Source of the DNA: UJ101 sp965262705
Lineage (GTDB): Bacteria; Bacteroidota; Bacteroidia; Flavobacteriales; UJ101
Assembly: GCA_965262705.1 (NCBI GenBank)
Contig: OZ253556.1
Span: 62,001 to 126,000 of the forward strand
Direction: 5' to 3'
Length of the DNA: 64,000 bases
A program made the translations under genes and the position numbers. The notes beneath the pieces are model-generated. The model made no database searches. It saw only the letters and a list, made by a program, of their open reading frames with translations, and was not told where the DNA came from. How positions within the stretch are numbered: the first letter of the stretch is position 1; every line of letters starts with the position of its first letter. Positions 56,139 to 62,728 of the stretch are shown one piece after another.

Positions 56139-56798
56139 TTAGCTTTTTACTACTTTGCTGAGCGATTCCATCAATTGAGGATGGTCTTCTAATGCAATTT
56201 TTGCTACGGCGTAAAATTCACTCATCCAATCTTCAAGATTTGCTAGGGCTTGGTCTTTTGCTTTGGTTGCGTCTTGGCTTTCTCCTTTTTCGCGGAGGTA
56301 TTCGGCTCTTGCGGTTTCAAGATGCGCTATTTTATCTTTGGTTTGAGTGATCTCGTCTGCTGTGATTTTAAGGCGCGTGAGTTTCTTTTGAATTTCTTTA
56401 TCGGTGCTTACCACAGCATAGAATTTCTTTATTGCTTCTAACCATTTTATATATGCCTGTGGTATGCGTCCTTTTATTCCTATTTTTTCAAGGATCAATG
56501 GCTCTTTACGAAAAATGACTTTAGCTTTTTTTCGGTGAAGTCTATAAACGTTTACCAACTCGGCTTTCTGGCGGGCAAATTCAGCGTAAGCCTCTGCGGT
56601 TTCATCATCTTCGGTTTTGTTTAGATGGTATATATTCTCTGCAGTTTTCCATAAGGCGTTCCCTTTTGCAAGGGTATCAGGGTCATATCCTAATTCTGCC
56701 ATTGCGGCAGCAATTTCAGGTTGATTTTGTACATTTTCCAGCGCTATGCGGTATTGTTCAATGATTTGAGTTTCGGAATGAATTCTTTTAATTGCCAT
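56139..56798 (-). CDS. Helical cytoplasmic protein of unknown function
   Basis: 219 residues, all helical, no signal. Contains MAELGYDPDTLAKGNALW, a basic middle, a long coiled coil (TADEITQTKDKIAHLETARA) and NLEDWMSEFYAVAKIAL. Similar in pattern to the protein at 45781-46527. The frame is open to 56831, but a CAAATATA promoter element (minus TATATTTG, 56829-56836) lies over that start, so I choose the ATG at 56798. Confidence 0.65.
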   Translation of the reverse strand: MAIKRIHSETQIIEQYRIALENVQNQPEIAAAMAELGYDPDTLAKGNALWKTAENIYHLNKTEDDETAEAYAEFARQKAELVNVYRLHRKKAKVIFRKEPLILEKIGIKGRIPQAYIKWLEAIKKFYAVVSTDKEIQKKLTRLKITADEITQTKDKIAHLETARAEYLREKGESQDATKAKDQALANLEDWMSEFYAVAKIALEDHPQLMESLSKVVKS

Positions 56799-56828
56799 GA
56801 TAATCAATTGATTTTGATTTACATTGAA

Positions 56829-56836
56829 CAAATATA
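56829..56836 (-). promoter_or_regulatory. -7 promoter element for the 56139-56798 gene
   Basis: Minus strand TATATTTG, 30 bp before the chosen ATG at 56798. Confidence 0.6.
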
Positions 56837-56992
56837 ATAAAATTTGCTGTTATCTATTTTCGCTACTATATTCTTTGTCGTGCTTCTTGCCTTCCTTATC
56901 ATGCTTCTTGTATTTTCTTACGATTGTTTTATGCTCTTTACTTATGTTGGTTTATTATTTTACTTGCGCTGACTAAAGTACTTCAATAATTT

Positions 56993-57075
56993 AAGACCAT
57001 TGCAAAAAGCATTTTAGCTGGTAAAATGCAACGCCCGATAAAAATTAACGGCAAGTCAGCGAAGCTAAAGTCTCT
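56993..57075 (-). mobile_element. Short GAGACC-family repeat
   Basis: AGACCATTGCAAAAAGCATT, TGCAACGCCCGATAAAAATT, GGCAAGTCAGCGAAGCTAAA, GTCTCT. A further lone left end GAGACCTTTGCAAAA occurs at 57097. 56837-56992 is AT-rich without features. Confidence 0.65.
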
Positions 57076-57151
57076 TTAAAATTATTTTAAGGTCAGAGAC
57101 CTTTGCAAAAAATATTTCAGCCCAATATCCTTACATGACGAAAATTAAATA

Positions 57152-57339
57152 GAGACCGTTGCAAAACACCTAAAAAAGCATGAAAAAGAAAGCATCTCAC
57201 TTCAAACGGCGCCCTTCTCAAAAAATTAACCTCCTCCACACCCAAAAGGTTGCTTCGGTGTTTAATTTTTATCGGGCGTTGCATTTCGGCACACTCAATA
57301 CAAGCATTTTTTTGTTAGCGTGCTTTTTGCAACGGTCTC
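57152..57339 (+). mobile_element. GAGACC-family MITE-like repeat, full length
   Basis: 188 bp, forward; GAGACCGTTGCAAAACACCT to GCTTTTTGCAACGGTCTC. It includes the TTCGGCACACTCAATACAAG module. It abuts the 5' break of the upp fragment. Confidence 0.9.
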
Positions 57340-57340
57340 T

Positions 57341-57547
57341 TATAATGCTTTGAAAAAACAGGGAAGTCCAAAAGAAATTCATGTCGTATCTATTATTGGT
57401 GCAAGAGAAGGAATAGAAAAAGTTAAAGAAAATTTACCTGAAAATACAAAAGTATGGATTGCTGAAGTTGATAAAGCATTAGACCAAAGAAAATATATTA
57501 TACCAGGGTTAGGTGATGCCGGCGATTTAGCATTTGGAAACAAATTA
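57341..57547 (+). pseudogene. upp: 3' fragment of uracil phosphoribosyltransferase, between two repeats
   Basis: 69 codons, YNALKKQGSPKEIHVVSIIG to YIIPGLGDAGDLAFGNKL, the C-terminal third of Upp including the PRPP-loop-adjacent GDAGD motif. The 5' two thirds are missing, replaced by a MITE-like element. The natural stop is also gone: the frame runs into a second element and stops there. Upp normally salvages uracil to UMP. Confidence 0.88.
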
Positions 57548-57635
57548 AGACCATTGCAGAATACATAAAAAAGCATAAAAGCATTTAGCTAGCGCTGACT
57601 TTTTCGTGCTTTTTTATGTGTTCTGCAACAGTCTC
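57548..57635. mobile_element. Palindromic repeat made of two left ends
   Basis: AGACCATTGCAGAATACATA … GCTTTTTTATGTG then TTCTGCAACAGTCTC. Both halves are the left-end type and pair over about 35 bp. Confidence 0.8.
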
Positions 57636-57654
57636 ATCATTTTGATAATCATGC

Positions 57655-57750
57655 TTAAGTCCCAATTAATGTCGCAAATTCAAACGCATCTTTATGCCCT
57701 TGTTGCCTTACTCTTCTAGCCTCTTCACTGGACAGCCCTCTTTTTGTCAT
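57655..57750 (-). pseudogene. 31-codon N-terminal stub, probable restriction endonuclease remnant
   Basis: ATG at 57748-57750, MTKRGLSSEEARRVRQQGHK then DAFEFATLIGT and TAA. It starts 4 bp after the methylase stop codon, the place of the partner in a type II restriction-modification operon, and its wording resembles the start of such enzymes. It stops 20 bp from the palindromic repeat, which probably replaced the rest. Family assignment is tentative. Confidence 0.45.
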
Positions 57751-57754
57751 AGAT

Positions 57755-58762
57755 TTAATCAGGGATATTAAAAATCAAAAGTTCATGAGATTTCTTTACA
57801 TGACTGCTCTCGTTGTCTCTAAGGCGATTTACTCCTATTCTCGTATCGCCCTGACTTAGCGTATATTGCCAAGAAGGTGTAGTAAAAGGAAAATCTTTAT
57901 ACCAAGATCTAATCATACTACAATCATTATAAGAGAGTATAAAACCGCCTTTATGATTTAATAATAAGTCTCTTAGTTTATCATGTCTAAACCCATTATG
58001 ATGGATAGGAAAATTCCTATGGGGATAAAGACCGATAAAGGTTTTACTATCCCCATCTAAAAAATAAGGGGGATCAAGATAGAAAAAGTCATTAGGATAC
58101 TTTTTAAAAACAGTTTCAAAATCTTCGCATTCAACAGTGATATTATTTAGTTTTAATTTCCTTGATTTTTCTATCATATTTTGATACCTTCCTTCCTGTA
58201 AATATACGGAGGACGGCCAACCGAGGAAATGAGGTCCATAAGAGGTATTATGGTTAAAATAAAACAATGCCGCAAGTTCAATATTATTTTTAATGCTTCT
58301 ATTTTTAATGAGTTTACCTTGCTTTTTATCCCATTGTTCTTTCAAAATATTTTTTATTTTGATAAAGCTTTCTCTTGTTGGGTAGTAATGCTTAAGGTAC
58401 TCATGCATTTCTTCTGACCGACAAAATTGGTTTTGCCAATAATTAACCAACAGATCGAAAATATCAAACCCTTTTACTTCTATGCCCAACTCTTTAGCGC
58501 AAGCTATCTCAAATGAACCGCCGCCAAAAAAAGGTGAAATAATTCGTTTTAAATGAGCCGGCAGTAATTCCGTGATTAAACCTACGGCGAGTGTTTTACC
58601 TCCCGCATATCTCAAAGGAGTTCCATTATATCTTTTATATTTTTGTTTACCGCTCGGACTTTTAATTTTTTGAAGGAAAATTTCTTTTTTTAGTTGAAAC
58701 TCATTGTCGATTTCTATCTCATAAAACGTATTTAATTGAATCCCTATTTCCTTTTCATTCAT
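57755..58762 (-). CDS. DNA adenine methylase, D12 class (Dam-like)
   Basis: 335 residues. RYAGGK at 51-56 and SPFFGGGSFEIA at 77-88 (AdoMet binding), catalytic DPPY at 230-233, LSYND downstream. N6-adenine methyltransferase of the D12/Dam family; recognition sequence not readable. Followed by the endonuclease-like stub above, so it may now be an orphan. It lies in the accessory block between L31 and the GlmU-like gene. Confidence 0.9.
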   Translation of the reverse strand: MNEKEIGIQLNTFYEIEIDNEFQLKKEIFLQKIKSPSGKQKYKRYNGTPLRYAGGKTLAVGLITELLPAHLKRIISPFFGGGSFEIACAKELGIEVKGFDIFDLLVNYWQNQFCRSEEMHEYLKHYYPTRESFIKIKNILKEQWDKKQGKLIKNRSIKNNIELAALFYFNHNTSYGPHFLGWPSSVYLQEGRYQNMIEKSRKLKLNNITVECEDFETVFKKYPNDFFYLDPPYFLDGDSKTFIGLYPHRNFPIHHNGFRHDKLRDLLLNHKGGFILSYNDCSMIRSWYKDFPFTTPSWQYTLSQGDTRIGVNRLRDNESSHVKKSHELLIFNIPD

Positions 58763-58917
58763 CCTTATTTCTTTTTGCTTCCTGCTCTTGTCTGAACCTC
58801 TTAGTTTTTTTGTTATCTAAAAACAAACTCCTAAGTATATAAACAATTTTCTTAGCATTAAAAATTATTCTCATTTATTATGCAAGGATGTCCTTATCCT
58901 CTCATTACAATAGTTAT

Positions 58918-58975
58918 GAGACCTTTAGCTTGCGCTGACTTGCAGTTGCTAAAATGCTTTTTCAAAAAGTATCCT
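58918..58975 (+). mobile_element. Short GAGACC-family repeat, partial
   Basis: GAGACCTTTAGCTTGCGCTG, ACTTGCAGTTGCTAAAATGC, then AAAAAGTATCC. Confidence 0.6.
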
Positions 58976-58989
58976 AAGAAAAACGGCGG

Positions 58990-59238
58990 CTATTTTCTAT
59001 TAGCATATTTTTTCTTGAATTTATCAATACGTCCTGCAGTATCAACCAATTTCACTTTTCCTGTGTAAAAAGGATGGGAAGTATTGGATATTTCTAATTT
59101 AATCAGGGGATATTCTACGCCTTTTATCTCGATGGTTTCTTTTGTTTGGGCAGTAGAGCGACTGATAAAGACATAATCGTTACTCATGTCTTTGAAAGCT
59201 ACTAATCTGTAATTTTCAGGGTGTATTCCTATTTTCAT
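58990..59238 (-). CDS. rpmE2: 50S ribosomal protein L31 type B
   Basis: 82 residues: MKIGIHPENYRLVAFKDMSN, ISRSTAQTKETIEIKGVEYP, SNTSHPFYTGKVKLVDTAGR. It lacks the zinc Cys pairs, as type B does. The open frame reaches 59316, but the start at 59238 fits the family and the promoter. Confidence 0.96.
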   Translation of the reverse strand: MKIGIHPENYRLVAFKDMSNDYVFISRSTAQTKETIEIKGVEYPLIKLEISNTSHPFYTGKVKLVDTAGRIDKFKKKYANRK

Positions 59239-59263
59239 CTTTAATATTAAAAAATTTATCTTG

Positions 59264-59293
59264 CAAAAATAGCTTCTTTTTTTAGATATACAA
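59264..59293 (-). promoter_or_regulatory. Promoter of rpmE2 (-33 and -7)
   Basis: Minus strand TTG (59293-59291), 19-bp spacer, TATTTTTG (59271-59264). Confidence 0.6.
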
Positions 59294-59296
59294 TAT

Positions 59297-59485
59297 GAGC
59301 CCGTTGCAAAAAGCACTTTACCAAAAAAATGCGACGCACGAGGAACTGCAAGTCAGCGTAAGCTAAAATTAAATACCGGAGCAACCTAATGTGGGTGTGG
59401 AGGATTTTAATTTTTTCAGAAGGAAGCAGTTTGAAGCTAAATGCTTTCTTTTTTCATACTTTTTTATGTGTTCTGCAACGTTCTC
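59297..59485 (-). mobile_element. GAGACC-family MITE-like repeat
   Basis: 189 bp, reverse; GAGCCCGTTGCAAAAAGCAC to TGTTCTGCAACGTTCTC with the AACTGCAAGTCAGCGTAAGC module. Confidence 0.85.
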
Positions 59486-59503
59486 AAGTTATACCTAAAT
59501 TAA

Positions 59504-59580
59504 TGAGACCTTTAGCTTGCGCTGACTAGCCGTTCAGTTAATTTAAAATCATTGCAAAAAGCATTTTAGCAAAGTTCTCT
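59504..59580 (+). mobile_element. Short GAGACC-family repeat
   Basis: GAGACCTTTAGCTTGCGCTG, ACTAGCCGTTCAGTT, ATTGCAAAAAGCATTTTAGC, ending TTCTCT. Confidence 0.65.
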
Positions 59581-59623
59581 TAATATGAGTTTGATATAAT
59601 AAACGATTATTTTATTTATTTTT

Positions 59624-59757
59624 TGGGCGTTCCCTTTTTTTGGAGATTAATCCCCAAAAAAAGGTCGGGCTATCCGCTACATCTTTTTCTTGGGGCGAAA
59701 GGCTGCCCCAAGAAAAAGGATACCGCTGCTATCCCTAACGCTCGCCCCGCAAAGCCC
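59624..59757 (-). repeat. GC-rich palindromic intergenic repeat (copy 2, inverted)
   Basis: Inverse of the element at 33564: GGGCGTTCCC, a CCAAAAAAAGG stretch, GTCGGGCTATCCGCTACATC, stem CTTTTTCTTGGGGC / GCCCCAAGAAAAAG, ATCCCTAACGCTCGCCCCGC. The central loop differs. Confidence 0.85.
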
Positions 59758-59775
59758 TCTACTGAGAGGATATTC

Positions 59776-59833
59776 ATTTTTTGAGAAGGAAGCCGTTTAA
59801 AACGAACGGCAAGTCAGCACAAACTAAAGGTCT
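59776..59833 (-). mobile_element. Internal fragment of a GAGACC repeat
   Basis: TTTTTTGAGAAGGAAGCCGT, AACGGCAAGTCAGCAC, AAACTAAAGGTCTC. Core plus short-form right end. Confidence 0.6.
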
Positions 59834-59849
59834 CTTTTTATGCTTTCAT

Positions 59850-60417
59850 CATTTGATTAAAGCAAGAAAAAACAAAAAAGGAGGCTTTAAGGGTTTAGTT
59901 AAAGCAAGAAAAATCAAAAAAGGAGGGCTTAATCATTTGATTAAAGTAAAAAAAATCAAAAAAGGAGGCTTTAAGGGTTTAGTTAAAGTAAGAAAAATCA
60001 AAAAAGGAGGCTTTAAGGGTTTAGTTAAAGTAAGAAAAATCAAAAAAGGAGGGCTTAATCATCTGATTAAAGTAAAAAAAATCAAAAAAGAAGGGCTTAA
60101 TCATTTGATTAAAGTAAGAAAAATCAAAAAAGGAGGCTTTAAGGGTTTAATTAAGGCAAGAAAAAACAAAAAAGGAGGGCTTAATCATTTGATTAAAGTA
60201 AAAAAAATCAAAAAAGAAGGGCTTAATCATCTGATTAAAGTAAGAAAAATCAAAAAAGAAGGGCTTAATCATCTGATTAAAGTAAGAAAAATCAAAAAAG
60301 AAGGGCTTAATCATTTGATTAAAGTAAAAAAAATCAAAAAAGAAGGGCTTAATCATCTGATTAAAGTAAGAAAAATCAAAAAAGAAGGGCTTAATCATTT
60401 GATTAAAGTAAGAAAAA
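59850..60417 (+). repeat. 42-bp minisatellite encoding 14-residue basic repeats
   Basis: About thirteen 42-bp units. In the plus frame they give GGFKGLVKVRKIKK or (G/E)GLNHLIKVKKIKK, very Lys-rich; the frame closes at a TAA (60447-60449) after MDIARYITFN. Upstream the frame runs into repeat sequence, so no trustworthy start exists. Variation among units is mostly synonymous-looking swaps between two unit types (FKGLV and LNHLI). It could be a small nucleic-acid-binding repeat protein or noncoding DNA. The opposite strand is also open (60147-60398) but only because the repeat lacks stops. Confidence 0.75.
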
Positions 60418-60525
60418 TGGATATCGCCAGATATATAACCTTTAATTAGATCCAGGTCAAAATGAAATAAAACTTTTTTAAACCGAAGTCAATGAGCGGA
60501 AAGCCTGCGCTATCATCGAATGATT

Positions 60526-61411
60526 TCATTGTTCCGTAACCACAGTTGCCTTCGAATAATCTCCTTGATTTTTATCCTTCACCCAAGCTATGGTATAAAT
60601 TCCTGCTTCCACAGCAGCGCTAATGCCAGAAAAACTATCCTCTATTGCGATACATTCTTGCGTATTTATCCCCAATTTTTGCATCGCCGTCAAATAAGGT
60701 ATCGGCGAGGGCTTAGGTTGGGAAACATTATCTACTCCTACTATCAATGCACAATATTTTGATAATCCAATGTTATCCATATATGCTTTTGCCACATCAC
60801 TTCTGCTGCTGGTAACGATGGCTTGTGTGATGCCAGAATAGGCACAGGCGTTCCATAACTCCACACTATTTTGGCGAGGGGTTACTTGATAAATATTTTT
60901 TTTAAGGTAACGCACCCCCTCTTCATACCAATTTTCATATTGGTTTAAATAATCATCCCTATTTTTTACTCGGTTTCTTTCTAAAAGCAATAAAAAAATC
61001 TGCTTTGCTTCATGCCCGACAAATTCATCAGAAGATAGAGAAAATTCAAGGTTTATTTTACGAGTAATCAATTCAAACATGGCTCTTTTGAAGGCCATAT
61101 TTTTACTCTCTACCACTGTGCCGTCCAAATCCCAAAGGTTTTACTTGATAAATATTTTTTTTAAGGTAACGCACCCCCTCTTCATACCAATTTTCATATT
61201 GGTTTAAATAATCATCCCTATTTTTTACTCGGTTTCTTTCTAAAAGCAATAAAAAAATCTGCTTTGCTTCATGCCCGACAAATTCATCAGAAGATAGAGA
61301 AAATTCAAGGTTTATTTTACGAGTAATCGATTCCAACATGGCTCTTTTGAAGGCCATATTTTTACTCTCTACCACTGTGCCGTCCAAATCCCAAAGGATA
61401 AATTTACGCAT
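60526..61411 (-). pseudogene. HAD-family phosphatase (beta-phosphoglucomutase-like), broken by a 259-bp tandem duplication
   Basis: Intact start at 61411: MRKFILWDLDGTVVESKNMA with the DxDGT nucleophile motif. After the ~100th residue the sequence repeats. The segment 61140-61398 duplicates 60881-61139 with about two mismatches. Since 259 is not a multiple of three, the frame shifts and stops at 61103. The 3' part (60526-61128) carries VTSSRSDVAKAY, KPSPIPYLTAM and IEDSFSGISAAVEAGI and still reads to a TGA. Removing one copy restores a protein of about 215 residues. Confidence 0.9.
60881..61398. repeat. 259-bp direct tandem duplication
   Basis: Units 60881-61139 and 61140-61398, offset 259. 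They differ at two bases (CAATTCAA at 61069 against CGATTCCA at 61328), so the event is recent. Confidence 0.92.
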
Positions 61412-61845
61412 TATATAAAATGTTTTTTGACTGCACTAATAGAATTTTTATATCCCTTCGGCATATTAAGGTTCTTTATTTGATGAAAATTAAACCAACC
61501 GACATCTTTATGCTCGGGGCTAAGTTTTATATGCCTTGCTTGTGTTTCTGAGACATCGCAATAATAGCTTACAATAAACACCTGTACTTTTCCACCGATG
61601 TTATAAAGCCAAGCATCTACTATATGCTTAACCGCCACTTCAATGGATAACTCTTCCTTTATTTCTCGTACTAAGCATGCTTCTACTGTTTCATCTTCTT
61701 CTAATTTTCCTCCGGGTAATTCCCACTCCTCTCTCTCATTTTTCAACAAAACGATTTGTTTATTAAAAATGATTATTCCTTTGATGGATACCGGGTATTT
61801 TTTAGAGAAATAATCGCCGGGTACGTAATGGTCAGGGAAGTTCAT
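61411..61845 (-). CDS. NUDIX hydrolase
   Basis: 144 residues. Nudix box GGKLEEDETVEACLVREIKEEL at about 45-66, complete. Hydrolyses a nucleoside diphosphate linked to another group; substrate unknown. Its stop codon region touches the HAD start (shared base 61411), so the two formed an operon. Confidence 0.9.
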   Translation of the reverse strand: MNFPDHYVPGDYFSKKYPVSIKGIIIFNKQIVLLKNEREEWELPGGKLEEDETVEACLVREIKEELSIEVAVKHIVDAWLYNIGGKVQVFIVSYYCDVSETQARHIKLSPEHKDVGWFNFHQIKNLNMPKGYKNSISAVKKHFI

Positions 61846-61860
61846 GAATTATAAAATCAT

Positions 61861-62129
61861 TTAACTGTTCATATTATATTTAAAGCCCCTATAATCTAAA
61901 AAATTATCATGAATAAGCAATCTCCACATTTCCCTTTCTCCATAAAATTTATTTCTTCCATGTAAATACCTTCCATTATGGATAATATAGCCGCAATTTT
62001 CAGGTAATTTAATTTCTAAAGTATTTTCTTTGATAAATTTATAAAATGCAGGCAAGAAATCAATGAGATTAGAATTAAAGAATGCAAATTTGTCATTCCT
62101 AAACCGTAATAAAAAACTATTATCATCTA
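61861..62129 (-). pseudogene. C-terminal fragment of a TauD-like Fe(II)/2-oxoglutarate dioxygenase
   Basis: About 89 codons without a start: NGRYLHGRNKFYGEREMWR then LLIHDNFLDYRGF carries the distal His and the Arg of the 2-oxoglutarate site (HGR and R in ERxMWR). The frame begins just after a TAA at the edge of a GAGACC repeat (62145), which probably removed the 5' part. Gap to the Nudix gene 15 bp, same strand. Confidence 0.65.
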
Positions 62130-62144
62130 ATTAATTCAATAATA

Positions 62145-62309
62145 CGAGACCGTTGTAAAAAGCACGCTAACAAAAAAATGCAACGCCCGATAAAAATTAA
62201 GCGCCGGAGCAACCTTCTAGTTGTAAGGATTTTAATTTTTTGAGGAGGAGGCAGTTTGAAGTTAGATGCTTTTTTTTTAATACTTTTTTATACCTTCTGC
62301 AACGGTCTC
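62145..62309 (-). mobile_element. GAGACC-family MITE-like repeat, full length
   Basis: 165 bp, reverse; GAGACCGTTGTAAAAAGCAC to CCTTCTGCAACGGTCTC. Same length as the reference copies at 48785 and 52999; no flanking duplication is seen, which fits the loss of the neighbouring gene part. Confidence 0.92.
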
Positions 62310-62310
62310 A

Positions 62311-62433
62311 TTCTGCAATTGCAAGTCAGCGAAGCTAAAGGGATCCCTAACAAACAAAAGGGTGATCCGATATTTAATTTTAGCTTACGCTGACTTGCAG
62401 TTCAGTTGCTAAAGTACTTTTTGCAACGGTCTC
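62311..62433 (+). mobile_element. Composite GAGACC-family repeat, partial left end
   Basis: CTGCAATTGCAAGTCAGCGA, AGCTAAAGGGATCC, GATCCGATATTTAATT, AGCTTACGCTGACTTGCAGT, then CTTTTTGCAACGGTCTC. It directly follows the copy at 62145. Confidence 0.75.
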
Positions 62434-62728
62434 ATAATATAAAAAATAATAGGGTTCTATCCTTTGCAACCTTTTCTTTATTTAGACACATTAATTTTTT
62501 TTATTTTTTTGAAAATATTAAATCTTTTACATTACATTTTTTATAAATTTGCAAATATTAACATAAAATTAAATAAAAATTTGATATTGCTAATTTTTGA
62601 TAGATTTACAGAAAAGGCTTATGTAATAGAACACTCCTTAACCTTACTTTTCAATAAACTCTTTTGTAAAATATCCATTGATATTTAGCAATCCCCTTTA
62701 TAATAAACACTTTCTAAATAATTAAAAA
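62434..62728. other. AT-rich gap before the lectin gene
   Basis: 295 bp without a convincing gene; a 74-codon frame at 62464-62688 has only low-complexity hydrophobic residues (FFIFLKILNLLHYIF) and no family features. Confidence 0.5.

Noticed and set aside
59781..59850. ATG-like start for the 42-bp repeat protein
   Set aside because: This part is a fragment of a GAGACC repeat, so the start is not trustworthy.
60147..60398. Antisense frame of the minisatellite (FFFDFSYFNQMIKP repeats)
   Set aside because: Open only because the repeat unit lacks stops on that strand; composition is not protein-like.
59850..60417. CRISPR array
   Set aside because: Direct tandem units with no spacers between them and no cas genes in the window.
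62464..62688. Small hydrophobic ORF
   Set aside because: Low-complexity AT-rich sequence; no promoter or family support.
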